Shown here in pieces: positions 38,961-52,369 of a stretch of 64,000 nt of DNA. The position numbers and the translations under genes are program-made. The notes beneath the pieces were generated by a model, which saw only the letters and a program-made list of their open reading frames with translations, had not been told where the DNA came from and made no database searches. This DNA is from Wuchereria bancrofti (Eukaryota > Nematoda > Chromadorea > Rhabditida > Onchocercidae), in assembly GCA_005281725.1 (NCBI GenBank), contig SSBO01000003.1, forward strand, positions 457,396-521,395, written 5' to 3'. The stretch's first letter is position 1; each line of letters starts with the position of its first letter.

Positions 38961-40923
38961 TAATTTGCTTTTAAATTGATCATCATCTTATACCGTTACT
39001 GTTATTATTATTCACAAGTATGCTTTTTGATCATAGCTTAATCTCTTGTATTATTTAGTGACACTTTTTGATAGTCATTGAAAAATTTTTTGAAGAATTT
39101 TGTCTTGCAATAAATTATTCAAAGATTTTTTTCAAAACAATTTTAGAAATTTGAACTCAATCAATGTTACTTATACTGAATTCTTTTGAATGTTTAAGCA
39201 TGGAGTATCGATCGCATTATTCTAAAGCAATGAATCTTTTTGTTTAAGAAGGAAATATAAAGAAGTATGAGCAAAAAAAAAAAAAAATTTAGAAATGAAA
39301 GGCATAATGGAAAAACGAAACCAAGAAATGAAGATTTTGAAAGTTGATCCATCCTTCTTCTTTTCGCACCAAAGAAATTTTGCCTATTGGCTCAAGTTGA
39401 TCTCTCACTACTCAAGATTAACTCAAAATTTTATTTGATGTTTCTCTTACTACAATACACTGTTTTACTCTTAGATTAATATTCCAACTTGTATTTATTG
39501 CTTATTTTCAGTCATTCTGGGACAAGGACCAAATTAGTAAATAATTATTCTTGACATGATGAAATTTTTGTAACTTTTTATGAAATCTAAGTTAACTGTC
39601 TAAAAATGCTCTGCCATTTGTTTTATAATATTTATCAAATAATGATAATGCACAAAAGTTCCGGAAGAAAGTAAGAAATTTGCTACATTCTATTAAGTTT
39701 TTTACAAACAAATATTATATCAGCCGAACAATATTTATTTCACAATTTGTCAAATAACAAAATTTTTTTCAAAAATTGCAAAAATTTGCAATTCTCATAT
39801 CCAAAGTTCGGATTTTGCATATTCTAAAAAGGTTATCTAAAAGTTTATTAACAGCTCACTACTTTCCTTTCTTGAGATCTAGAGATTTGATACTCCAAAT
39901 CTAATTTGCATTTGAAGGTGTAAACTATAAAGAAGCCATGTATGTCTTTTTCGACCTTGTACGCTGCACAAAATTTAAACTTCAAATTCTGAAATTCGCT
40001 CTCTCGAAACTTTTTCTTTCTACAAGATATGATGGTTCTCTTTAGAAATGCAGAAATGATAATCTATGATAACATAATGTTTTGGTATCCTCTACATTTC
40101 TAGTTTTCCCTTTATGAAACCGCAATTAAATTCCCCTTTTCCTCCTCTCTTCTTACCACTCTTTTATTTTATTCTTTCGCTGGTTTAACTATTATCAAAA
40201 AAATTTTTAACACTGCCTCATATTGTTCTAATCTACTTTAATACTTATTTTCAAATTTTGGACTCAAAAACTTGATGTTTTTAACTTTGGTTTTAAATCA
40301 TCCAATTTATATAGCTTTATTTTTTGAGGATTCATATGGCTGGTGAAGTTTTAATTCAAGGTTTAGCATTAGCCGTCACAATAACCGTTTTTCTTTGGAA
40401 TCGTTGATTAGTACATTATATTTTTTCCTGATTAAATTGTACAGGAAACACTTTTGGTTATCATTTAAATTGCATACATAATAGATATTACTTTTGATTT
40501 GGACTAATTCATCATAATCTGTGTGACAAAAGGGTGACAAAAGTGAACTTCTTAATACTTTAAACTTCTTAATTTAATTAAATTCCACTTTAAACTTCTT
40601 AATTTATTTGAATTCTTTCTATATGCATTGCTTCTTTAATTGAAATGCTTGATGCTATTCAGTTAAAATTTTTTCAGTTTATCACTTATGAATAAAAAAT
40701 TCAAGTTTAGTTTGAAAGTTTCTATATTTAATAGTAATTTTTTTATAATAGAATATTAGCGTAAAATTATGTTCTTTCAGATCTCTTATCTATTATTTCT
40801 GACAGATTTTCACAGAAATAAAATGAATAAACAGGTTGAATTAATTGAATATATCGACTTAACTAAATCATTGAATTACTAAATTTATTGAAACTCTCTT
40901 ATGTCATAATAGAAGGAATTCTA

Positions 40924-40928
<5 letters not shown>

Positions 40929-40956
<28 letters not shown>
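40929..40956. repeat. CT dinucleotide microsatellite
   Basis: About 14 CT units in intergenic AT-rich DNA. No gene context. Confidence 0.95.
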
Positions 40957-40960
<4 letters not shown>

Positions 40961-42541
40961 AGTAATATTTTTCATTTTCTACACTTAGCAGTAATTGAAT
41001 CTGAAATAGTTCATTATTTACACGCTCATTTATCTACATCCCAAACCATATTTTATCAGTTCGTTATCACTTCCAATTGTTGATATATTGTTTATCTTGC
41101 AATCGTTGCATCTTGAAAATGTAATAAAATAAACTGGTTTGCGATGTGCTACTTAGCTTTAAACGGGTATTAGTGATAACATTGTTAAAATAATCTGAGC
41201 AAAAAGTGTTCCGTAATTTTGTTTCCACTTTGATGCAGGTGGTGCTGTTATCATTAGAACAATAGTGATACTATCACTTCATTATCGCAACTATTTCTTC
41301 ATTTCTCATTCTTTATCTCATAATATATTGCATTCAAACAATTATTGGTGTGTTGAATTCGAGTAGAATTTCTAGTTTATTAAAATATAAATTTTCTCAA
41401 AAAGATCACTGTTTACTTTTTTAAAAAATTTCGCTGCTGAAGTTTACTTTTTTACAATCTCAAGTCCTCTAACACAAAATTCAAGCCAAAAAAATCCAAT
41501 TACTGTTTAGCGAATGCTCGCTTTTTTAATAGGACTGTAGTAGTAAACGGAATGAAAAGTCGAAACGTCAAAGTGCAATGAGCCAAAAGGTCCAGGTCTA
41601 AATGCAAGACCAAATCTTTTAAAGTATTAAATGTTACACATTTTTTAAAATTTAATTTATAGGCTTAAATACAACAGACGGTGAAAAAGCATTCTTTTCC
41701 TAGCATTTCTTCTTGTAAGCGATTCTTTTAGCGGTTTTGAAATGATTGAACTAAATTCTAGTTAATGCATATTTAATTTAATTTTCTCGTCAATGAATGA
41801 CCGCAGTATATTCACTTTATGCTCTGAAATTGAAATGTTAAAACATTGTAGTCTGCGATGAAAGAATGATTTGCAGAAGATACTCTTAACAAAGATGAAA
41901 AGATTGAAAAGTGATGATTGATAAAATATCTATTTGATTTTGTTTATAATTTTGAAAACTGTTGATAATGCACTAAAAGTTTATGGAACTTTGTACATTG
42001 TCATATCTTTGAAATTTAATTTGCTGTATTTGAATCTAAAAGTTTCTTTGAGTTACGACGTAATCTATCGAATTTGAGTTGCGCATGAAATGCTACTTGA
42101 TTCTTGATTCAGGAATAAATAAATGTGTCAATATAATTAGATCATCAACAAATTGTTTCTCTTCATACTATTTCATAATATTGAAAGCTTGAATTAGAAA
42201 CCAAAGATATTAATCACTTCTTTTGAACTAGTCTTCCTAGTATTTTGATTTTTCAAATAGTTTAAAAGATTTTTGGTTGCAAAAAGCTTCGTGTTACTAA
42301 ATATAGTACCATACTGTCAGAATTGATTGAAATGTCGAAAAGTACGAATTTATATGAACAAAAATCCAGGTGTGTTATTTTATGGCAATATTATTTCTTG
42401 GAATTCAAGGATTTTAGTTTGTCTCACAGAACTTACTAATTTCTTTCTTCAGTAAACGAAAGCAAATATTGTTTATCATAGGAGATCAAACATTTCCTCA
42501 AGATTTTAAGCTTTAACCCTAGCAAGGTAGAATAGCCCTTA

Positions 42542-43725
42542 TCAGGTGACCAATTTTGAGCAAATTAGGTCGACTGCTTCTACTTTTTCCCAATTATATT
42601 TCCTTAAAAATTTACCACATAGGACTGTAGAAAGTGAAGAAGAATCAAAGAATTCAACAAAACAGATATTTCCTCCTTGTGACCACCAAATAATTTGAAT
42701 GACCTCATTCATATTGTGATAACATAGGTCTTTTAAAATAAGTAATAAAGGCTCATAGCAGCAGATTATTAGATGTATCACAATTTCATGGTATTTCATG
42801 GTCATTTCCAAAGTAATTCCATCCAATTGTCCATCACCTAAACATAAAAAAGTTTTGAAGAAATGATTGGAAAGGATAAAAGTTCGAAATATTAAGCGGT
42901 GCGCAACTTACAGTGGCGTTTACATTTATTGCTATTACTATTCAATAGAAAGGGATAAACTTGTAAACATTCTTTTCACAAAGCATGGACAAAATAACAT
43001 GTCAATCTTAAATTATGATCCAGTTCTTGACCGGATCAAGTAGAATGTTGATTTATAAAACTTTGTTTCATAAAAAAAAAACAGAAAGATTCATAATACT
43101 CTAGAAATAGTCATCCTTCATGTTAAAAGTATAGAATCAGTGCTGTCCCGTATTTATCTGACTGCATCTGTTATTTGACTTAATTGGTATGAAATTTGTA
43201 TTTATCATTTTCATAAATACAAATTTGAAACAAACATGAAACATGCTTAAATGAGCTATCAACAGAAAAATCAAATCTCTCTCGACCTTCAAATTTTATT
43301 AAAATTCTAAGAATTCAAGTTTATTTGTACTATTACGCGAATAGTTCAAATAGTGCAGATAGTTTCAAAATGAAAAGAAATATAATATTTTTTGTCTTAC
43401 AACATTTACAAAAATGTAAGGTGGCCTTATCAGTTTTTTTTTTTCTGCTTGTATCTTATTTTACTCCTCGCAGCGTCAGTATTACCTCTTGATTTTAACA
43501 CCCATAATTAGATTTAAAAACTGGACTTTAAAAAAATCAATTTTACTGATTGTTTTTTACAATAAAAATCATTTAATTCCAATTATTTAAACCATTTCTA
43601 AACATTTTCTTTAATTATGTGGACAGGTCTTGTTCTCTCTTACTGATAAAACAGGCAGTTTTTTGAGCATCATTAATTTTAATCAAACTTTTATTGACTT
43701 TCTCTGATTTAAATGATAATTGCAT
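42542..43725 (-). CDS. Orphan protein, two-exon minus-strand model
   Basis: Exon 43644-43725 (ATG at 43725, beginning MQLSFKSEKVNKSL) ends at a GTAAGA donor in phase 1. Exon 42542-42837 follows a T-rich TTTATGTTTAG acceptor, starts in phase 1 and runs 98 codons to a stop. The product is 125 residues: a basic start, then an amphipathic/hydrophobic stretch (YHEIVIHLIICCYEPLLLIL), then VIQIIWWSQGGNICFVEFFD and a Lys/Glu-rich end. The matching phase and good splice signals are the only support. No family is recognised and no membrane topology is claimed. The ORF also extends upstream of 43725 without an ATG (to 43836), so another first exon is possible. Confidence 0.4.
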
Positions 43726-44014
43726 TACAGAACAAATATTTGTATGATAATTTTGTTGACTGATGAAATTTGAATAGCTTCTGTGTAGTCCAGAAACGAT
43801 TACATTTTCCCTATTCTTCGATGATTTATGATACAATTATTGAATAATTCATTTTCAGCTAAATTTTCTTCGCTAACACTACTATCACTACAAGAAATGT
43901 TCACAGAAAACAACGAGAAGCACAAAAATTACCGTACAATGAAAATAAAATTTCAAACTTAATTATAATCGATCAGTGGACAGTTATTCGTAAGAACTAT
44001 TGAAATATTGAAAA

Positions 44015-46976
44015 ATGATTGTTCATCATTATTTGTTAACTGTTTTTTTAAAAACGTGCAGGAAAAATTTTAGATATAACATGTGGCAATCATATGCACT
44101 TTGGGCAATTTATCTGATAACAATGAAAATAGGTATTATTGGTAATCTTTGGGTTATCTGTTCCGTTATACGCAATATACGACCTCAAACACATAGCTGG
44201 TTAAGACGGCCAAGTGATTGTCTAAGAAGTCATATTTTTGCATTGGCACTTGTTGATTTCATTGTTGTTTGTTCGCTTGCTTTACGCATTGTGTACATTT
44301 GGGATGAAAGTTTAACTTTTGGTAAGTGGAAAAGTTCAGGTATTTTAATGCTCACTAACTGAGATCAAATTAAAATTTTAGACGATATTTGTGGTAATAT
44401 GATAAATGTAAAGAAACGAGATTCAAAAAAAAAAGAGTCAGTTGGTCTTTCACTTCGGATTATATTAATTTTAATGTAGTTTTTTCACTATAAACAAATA
44501 CTTATCAAGTGAAGGAAACTGAATGTGTAATTTGAGATATCCTATCGCGAATGTAATTATCTCTGTGATGTAAAGTATACTAATTTCTTTTTAAAAACTT
44601 GTTTACTTATATTTTTTTAAATAATTATTTTTGTAAAGTGTTTTTTTTTCAATTAGTTCCTAATCAATTATTGAATTTTGAAGAAATTTGGAATTGTCGA
44701 GGATTGTATTTCATTGAGCAGTTATCAAAAATGATATCCATGTTTTGCATTGCATGTATCAGTATCGGAAGATGTATTACAATACGTAAACCTTTTAATA
44801 ACCAGGTATCTTACAATTTTTTTTTTTTTGTAGGACATTGAATTTATTTGGTATTACTTTTATTTTAACGACTTACAAAATGTACTGAATAAATTTAATT
44901 CAATTTAAATGGCCTTATGAATTCTAAATTTAAGCTATAAGTTAGACTTCAAACAGTTTTTTTTTTTTTTGGAAATTTTGGTCTCAAGTTAAATTTGTTA
45001 CAACAAATTAAATCAATTGACACAAAGTAGTTTGGAAAGATAAAATTCAAACTTTTGGAGCTTCGGTTATTTTCAAAAATTTTTTTCACTTATTTTGACT
45101 TGAAACAATTTTAACGACTTGTAAAATATTTGCACCGAAAGTGGAAAAATTTCAGATTCGTAAACATTTTTATCGAGGTTTCCCAACAATAACTTTTTTT
45201 CTGTGTTTCCCTATTCTTATTCCAATAGTATTTACGATGAAAACAATCGATGTCACCTCGGATAGATGGGATTGTCGCATTAGTAATGATAGTGCATGGA
45301 ATCGATTAACTGGCCTACTTGTTGGAGCATGTTTTATTTTATTAGTAATGCTTATAAGCGCTAATTATGCGGAAATTGTACGCTATGTGCATCGAAATTT
45401 TTCAAGACGGAAAGCAAGACGTAAAAACTTTGAAATTGTAAAGTGAAGATTATAGCATTCAGTATAGTAGCAAGTTTTTTTGGATTTAAAATTTTTCAAA
45501 AGTGTATTTCATTATGAACCGTTTTTTATATGATGAATATATAAGCCTGTGCAGTTTCCTATTTAAAAATAATTTCTCATTTTGAAGCGTCACTGTTGGA
45601 CTTTTTTTAGAATCAGAAAGTTCTAATAGCAAACATTATCAATTATCAGAGCCACGATACGTACGTGAAATGACTTCTTCCATTATACGTGTCGCTGTAT
45701 TTCATATAATCTGTTGGCTTCCGTTTTGTTTCATTGTGATGATTCCTACTGAAGTAACTTTTTTAACTGAGATATTAATTATTATTATAGTCTTCAATAT
45801 TATACATAACCAATGATAGTTTACTTATTTTAAATACGAAGAACCGAATTTGTTTTCATTATGAAAATCTAAGTTCAAAAACTTGATTAAAAAAAAAAAA
45901 ATTCAAATTTAAGACATGCTCACTGGTGCTGATATCGATACGAACAATAAGTAGAATTGATGAACACGCTTGGGTATTGTGGATTTTAATATTGGCAAAT
46001 TGGTTAACATATTTGAATTCCGCATTGAACTGGATTTTCTATGTTGTGTTGAATCGAGATCTCAGGGAACTGATCAGGTTTTTGCTTCTAAAATTATTAT
46101 AGAAATAGGGATGAATTTATCACCTTTCAATAATGCTTTTCAGTGATAGTTTTGATAAGAAGAAATACTCTGTTAATAAATTAATATTAAAATATGTATA
46201 AACTTTCCCAGCATGTATTATTATTATTGTACAATGCTGCATTCCGTTTCTTTTCGGAATTGGACGAAGAAAAATTTAGTCGTACTTTTTAAATTTAGTC
46301 GTACTTTTTGAGAAGTGACATGCAATTTCAAGCAGTTAACAGTATCCTTCCTTACTTTGTTCCAGTGGAAGGGGAAAGTAAAATGGGACTGTCCAATGTC
46401 AAAGCCTTAAGAATGTATTTAATTTAAAGGTATGTTCCGTAATGTTAAGCTTAAATGTCACTATAATAGGCGATTGAACACTGTCAATCACAAGTACCTA
46501 ATGAATTTCTTGCAAATTAGAATTAGAAAATGCAATATTGGGTGATTACAATCCTGAAATAATAACTGAGATTAAATCGAATACTTCGACTTGAATTTTT
46601 TTTTTACTTTTTTTTCATGTTTTTTCTTTCATATAAAAGTACAAAAAGTGAAAAGGTAAAGAAAAAAATGCTCTAACTTGTGATATTGTTTTTGATTTTG
46701 ATGCACAAAGCTTTAACAAAATTCCTGTCAATATTATCAATTGTGACAATTGAACCATTGAATTAATTTTTAATTAGCTCTTTGTCTATTTTTTAATTTT
46801 TCCATTATGATTGTACTCTTGAAATATTTTCAAACTTTTACTCCAGGAGTAATACGAAACGACGAAGGCGTAGTGCAATGACTAACTACTATTCATCATC
46901 AAATTTAATGAACAGATATTCCCGACAACGTTTGGATCGAAGTTTAAGTATTCATGTATTAGCTGAAAATCTGTAA
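44015..46976 (+). CDS. Divergent class A (rhodopsin-like) GPCR, probable peptide receptor
   Basis: Exons 44015-44321, 44657-44805, 45156-45420, 45611-45753, 45914-46077 and 46847-46976 give 385 codons plus stop. Seven hydrophobic segments are visible. TM1 carries the GN motif (KIGIIGNLWVI), TM2 has LALVDF, TM3 follows a conserved Cys (IWNCRGLYF), ECL2 has a partner Cys (RWDCRIS), TM6 has ICWLPF, and TM7 reads NSALNWIFYVVLN before an amphipathic helix 8 and a basic, Ser-rich tail. The D/ERY site is IGRC, losing both the acid and the aromatic residue; NPxxY is NSxxNWxFY. The pattern resembles nematode GnRH/AKH-related and neuropeptide receptors, but I cannot assign a ligand. The start could be 44015 or an internal ATG at 44081 (MWQSYALW); the extra 22 residues of the longer form show no family feature. 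Confidence 0.88.
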
Positions 46977-48297
46977 CTGTAAAAAGTGAAATGGTACAAA
47001 CAATAAATATTCCTTTCCTGAAATTAAGAGTTTTCAATGGTACGCGTATTCGTCGTTAATTCCAAAACAAATCATTTTTCTTGAAGAGATTTTTTTTAAA
47101 AAAAAAAAAGTACTAGTCTTCCTACTATTTTCTGTTCGTGAGATTCCGAACGATCCAATTTAATTTGATTGCTTTTTTTTCAGTTTGTAAACAGATTTCC
47201 GTTAAAGTAATTATTATTGGCTGTTGCACGGATAAAAATTTGAATTCATCATGACAAGACTATTTTTGAAATAATGCATATTTGACAAAGGATATATTGC
47301 ATTTTAAAATAATCAAACTTAACTTTATTTCTAAAATCCTAATATTGATGATAACTACAATGTTTTCGTAATATCAACGACAAATGGTGAGTTGTAATTA
47401 TTTAGATAGTTGATGTAATTTCAACTGCTGCACTTTCAAAGTTTTATTTATCATTGGTGACAAAAGCAATTTATATTATTGGAAAATATCATTACTAAAA
47501 AGACTTTCTTGCAATAAAATTGGTAAAGAAATATGTATCAATAAATTTTACTGGCTTATTAATAATCGGAGATGATAATAATGAGCCGAAAGATAGAAAA
47601 TATATTGAAATATCACTCTTATCAGTAACAATATGTCTTTTAATGATTGTGAATAATGAATGGTACAACATCATAGCATTATAAATAAATTTAAAGATAC
47701 AAACTGCTTATGATATGTAGAATATGAAATGTGTGATTTATGAATACTGAATACACTATTCTTTGTATTATTTGTTTACATATTGTTTCATATAATCATA
47801 ATTATGATGTTAATAAAATAATGAAAAACAAAAATTTGAAGCTTCTCGACATATAACTATATTAAATTCTGTGAAAATCAGTAAAAGATTTACAAAGTAA
47901 AGATTCTTGTATTCAGTTTCATATTATATTTTTCCTACAAATTCTCAAAATTTCAATAATTATAAATAAGGAATTTATTAATCTTAAAATCTAAAACAAC
48001 AGAAGCATAGGTTGCTTGTAAGAAATTCTCATAACGAGGGCAACTTGCTATCTGATGAATGAATATGTTAAATTAAGGAAAAAAACAATCTACACAAAAC
48101 TCTTACTGCTAATTTCTATTTTTCTCAAAATTTAAAATTTTAATTCTCAATTTTCCAAAAATCATTATTTGTAATGAATTATTTCATTAATTTCTAGTTC
48201 TCTTACACCTCTTTTCTTTTCTGTGAAATTACACCTCTTTTCTTTTCTGCGAAAATTTTAAACACTTCATTTACAGTCATTTTGTCCAAATTTAAAT
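46977..48297. other. Intergenic between convergent genes
   Basis: Holds the 3' UTRs of the GPCR (AATAAA at 47002-47007, 26 bp after the stop) and of the minus-strand glucuronosyltransferase. A 27-bp imperfect repeat (TTACACCTCTTTTCTTTTCT) lies near 48204-48250. No gene is seen. Confidence 0.6.
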
Positions 48298-50703
48298 TCA
48301 CTTCCAAATTTTCTCTTGATTACTTTTCAATGCGTTTTTCTGATCGGACGGAACCTGAAACAATCAATTGTTAGATTCACTTTCAAACATTGTATATTAC
48401 TTTCACAATTTCTGCCGTACTGAATGTCAACAAAAATTTTGCAAAATTTGATGAAAATTTGAAACTTACTTCAACATTATAACCATATGTTTTTGTACTT
48501 TTGATATTAACAGTAGTTTTAGTATGCCATACGAGAATATCACGTGGCGATGATTCTATTCCAAATGGTGTTAAGTCATTCCAGCTTACATTTAAATGAT
48601 TCATTAGACATGGTTCCGGTGAATAATCTCGACATTTTAGTCTCCATCCTGCTCTGTAAAAGGTCAGCAATTGTATATATATTAACGTGACCCAACACTC
48701 TTTCTTTCTTTGTCGAGAAAAAGAAATGAGAGAAATAAGCAGACGTGTTCCATAAAAAATGCAAAAATTAAAGTTGTCTGAATCAGGAATCATTTCATTT
48801 TAAAGCTTTCTGATAAAAATTGCAGTCCTACCCAGAGGTAAAAATTTTCATCTTTTCTACCTTAGAATAAGCCGTTAAAAGTTTACTTCGGATGCTGCAG
48901 GAGCAGTTCAAGATTTACAGCAAATCCAGCCATATCAAAACCCCATCTACGTTTAGGCGCATAAATTGTTTGCCAACCTACAACTTTTGCATTAAGAACT
49001 TTCGGCGCTTCAACTGCATTATGCGCTACTAAACCTGAAAACAGAAATATCATTGAATAAATTTTGAGGGAATTCTTGTGCAAAGATAATATGAATCTAA
49101 ATGGGCTACTCAATACTTTCTGAAGGAAGTAAATGAAGAGAAGAAGAAGGAAAATATAGGAATAATTGACTCTAAAGGAGTATTTCCAAGTCCTTTCATT
49201 CCATTTGAGTGGATTACAAAATAAGAAGTGAATATGACTTAGTCAATTTTGCTAAACAACAAATTTACATTAATTGATTATCAATTTATTTAAATCATTA
49301 ATTACTTTCCATATCACAACTGATATTAAAGTCTAAAAATAAAGAGAATTTTTTTTGCTGTGACTTCCAAAACTGGTAAATAAAAAGATGTATGATGTAT
49401 ACTTAATTAACAAAATTATCTGCCTGATTTTTTTAGCATTTTGATGTTATTTTTTGGTATGAAGAGGATAAATTCAGTTGAATTTTGTATAAAAACAAAA
49501 ATTAAACTACATACCAACAGCCCATACACCGACTTTTTCAACATTTCGAATGTATCGATTGAAAAGGCGAATGTCGTAAGTGTTATCATCATCAGCAAAA
49601 TATACCACCGCATTGTTACCCAACGATGCAAATCGTTTCCGAACAAAATTCAATCCAGCATCACGTCCAGTCCAGCCGCGTGCTATAATTTTTGATAGCC
49701 ATTAAAGTAATAATAAAATGAACAGTCTTAGAAGTTAAATACTACCATTTAAAAAAGAAAAAAAAAAATATTAAAAAAAAAAGAATCGTAAAAGTGGAGA
49801 AAATTTGAGAATGGAAGAATAAGTAAAAGATGGAACTACTGGACAAAACATTTTATTTAATTCTCATTTCAATTTATCCTAGTATTAACTACACACCGGG
49901 TATTCTAGGTCGACGTTTAACAGCTAAATAGTAATACTCGAGACCACTACGATCCAGCAATTGCTTTACAGGTAACGATATATGTGTAGCATCTTCTACA
50001 ACAATCCAAATTAATTGGCTGATATGCATCAATGTTTGTGATAACCTATAATTAGTTTAGTACTTGGTATTTTCGTATTTGATAATTTTTCTTTTTGTTT
50101 AAATTATGTCTAATTGATAAAGAGTAGAAAGAAATTTTATTGTTCAAGATTTTACAATTAGCTTCTCTCAATTCCTAAACGGATTTCTAAATAATTTAAA
50201 ATATGGAATTATTTTTTTTTTTTAATAATTGATTTTTCTTTTAATAAAATATGCATGAAGAAAGTTAATTGATTATTGAGTTAATGTGAGTTAAAAGTGA
50301 CACAAGCAGAATTTAGTGTTCATTTTCAATTTTAAAATCAGTGATAGATAATTTATCTGGTCATATCAGCTAGTCGTGCAAGTCGCAAGTATGTCGGTGT
50401 GATTACGATAATTGTTCGATTATTTCTATTTTGATTATTGTGATATTGAATAAAACCATTATTTGATATTATTGCTGATTTGTAAATTTTATAGTTCTTT
50501 TCTTCCACCAAATATATTATAATACACGTTTGAAAGATGATTACAATTATTGCAAATACTGCTTGAATAGTTGAAAAAATCCTATCAACTGATCGTTGAT
50601 TAGGTCTGTAAGAAGGTAATTAAATTTCAGCGATTCAATCCAAATGTCACCTGACTGACCTCTGTGTTGTGTCAAAGACAACCGGATTATGAAAAACATT
50701 CAT
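48298..50703 (-). CDS. Galactosylgalactosylxylosylprotein 3-beta-glucuronosyltransferase (GlcAT-I/B3GAT type)
   Basis: Minus-strand exons 50651-50703, 50357-50605, 49897-50045, 49515-49682, 48887-49034, 48470-48653 and 48298-48354 total 335 codons plus stop, the same length as human B3GAT3. It is a type II Golgi protein: short N-tail (MNVFHNPVVFD...), signal anchor VFAIIVIIFQTCIIIYLV (about 34-51), then the GT43 domain. Key landmarks are VITPTYLRLARLADMTRLSQ, LIWIVVEDA, the metal-binding FADDDNTY (DDD at about 181-183), VGVWAVG, VVGWQTIY, FDMAGFAVNLELLL and DILVWHTKT. Known reaction: transfer of glucuronic acid from UDP-GlcA to Gal-Gal-Xyl, finishing the proteoglycan linker; in C. elegans sqv-8 and the glct genes belong here. 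The exon 2/3 junction has an AT, not GT, donor (intron 50046-50356) although protein continuity there is exact. It may be a rare splice type, a sequence error, or a damaging allele. Confidence 0.93.
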
Positions 50704-51916
50704 CAACTTCAGTAATTAAATCAAACGAATTGGTCCATACTTTGTCATATTTCCTTATATATTAATACTTTCGGTAAATGTATTCAAAAATTTTTAAACG
50801 CACTTTCAAGAGCTGTTAGTCCAAGAATAATAATATTGAGTTGCATTTTGAAGGAAGATAAAAATTTATAAACATCAATATTTACAATTTAAATTCAAAA
50901 TTGCAACTATTATTCTTTTAAGATGTAAAAACTTTACAATCAGTTTTTGAAATCTTAAGCTTGAAAATTTTTGTCGCTATCATTTTTCTGCAATAGAGAA
51001 TAAAAAATAAGTGTTTTAAAATTTTCAGCAAGAAATTATCTTACAGCCTTCGTAGAAATTTGATTCTTCGTAAATGCATTTGTTCTTCACAGATCGCTAC
51101 AAATCTGACTTCATGAATCGAAATTCAGTTTAAAACTGAGATGAATAACAAAAGCTGCTTTGTCTAAGAAAAATAGAGTCTGCGTCGAGATTAATCATGA
51201 GAGTTAGTAATGATCATAAGAGAATGAATTTTTTTTTTTTTTTTTGGAAATTATGCTCTGATAATTAGAATTGCAACTAACAACTTGTGAAACTAAGACA
51301 GTTCTCAAAAAAAACAAATTTGAACTAAGTGAAATATAACTTAATTTGAAAGCAGTCATTTTCAAAAGTCAATTCCAAAGTTTTTATAACCAACGCAGAA
51401 CAACAGAGATCAATAACGATCGTTCTCCTAATGAAATTTAAATATTTCACCTGAAATGTTTGGAACAACCGGCCCAAACTCACGACTTCTATTAAAATAA
51501 TTTTTCAAAAAGTCTGAGTACAAAAAATTATGCAAATTTCGAAACATTAATGGGAACTCTCTTATCGTCCAAGACCATAGCATTTTGGAATAGAAAATTT
51601 CATAAAAAATGCCACTGTTGCACTTGTGAATCGCAGAAAATTTGCTGCTGTGTAATTTACTTTCAATCAAAAAAGATGCAAAATGAAGCTAGAGAATTTT
51701 GTTGCAATTTTAATTTTTTGAATCACATATTTTAATAATTATATCGTTGGAAATGAAAATTATAGTGTATTGCTATAGTCTACTTGTTGCATCTTTGCAT
51801 GAGAACTGAGTCAAATTTTGTTTTGACAGCCATTTAAACACACCTTACACCAGTGAACTATTACGCCATCTTCTTTTTTAATGTAATTTTGATATTTCTC
51901 GTAGAAAACAGTTTTC
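50704..51916. other. Intergenic / 5' region, nothing recognised
   Basis: AT-rich upstream region of the glucuronosyltransferase gene. The 80-codon minus ORF (51428-51670) and overlapping + ORF (51550-51735) have no splice or motif support. Confidence 0.5.
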
Positions 51917-52369
51917 ATGTCTGTTTACGGCGACAAACCATCGGAACACAAAAATGGAAGAAGTCAAATTGCAGAAAAAATTATAATAAAACTACGAAGC
52001 AGAAAATTTCGAACCGTTACAAAAATCCACACCATACCAAGACCTAGACTTTTTTACACTCACAGGTTAAAAAACCGAATAGAGTCTAAATTTACTCCAA
52101 CTGCAATTACAATTTTTTTAATTCTTCAGAAGAATTGATGACATTAATAAAAGAATGGTACAATGAGATGTAGCAAAAAGAGTTGGCGTAAACAATGGAC
52201 AATTCCTAAAAACATTAGCAAGAATAGTGGCCAAAGAAGTGGAACTTTTGTTGTCTTCTGCAACCAATAGCAATACTGATATAATGCATTCTATAGTCAT
52301 TTCTAAATATATAAATAAAATTATTCTTTTATTCTTCCATTCCTCGATTTTATCAATCTGTAACTAACA
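51917..52369 (+). CDS. Possible small basic protein gene or its remnant
   Basis: An ATG ORF (MSVYGDKPSEHKNGRSQIAE...) continues to a GTTAAA donor at 52065. After a 64-bp intron with a TTAATTCTTCAG acceptor it resumes in phase at 52130 (RRIDDINKRMVQ), reaching TGA at 52164-52166 (about 61 residues). The same frame then stays open for another 67 codons with protein-like content (DVAKRVGVNNGQFLKTLARI, then VAKEVELLLSSATNS) to a stop near 52369. That is compatible with a recent nonsense change or an unseen extra intron. No homologue is recognised, and small AT-rich introns arise easily by chance. Confidence 0.25.

Larger units (their letters stand above)
36185..42541. other. Long AT-rich region, no confident gene
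   Basis: About 6.4 kb lacking joinable exons. It contains poly-T/A tracts, a CT microsatellite (40929-40956), and one less AT-rich island at about 38500-38960 carrying a 103-codon ORF, described separately. Other ORFs (37134-37316, 38182-38382) are short and unsupported. RNA genes with low sequence signature cannot be excluded. Confidence 0.55.
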
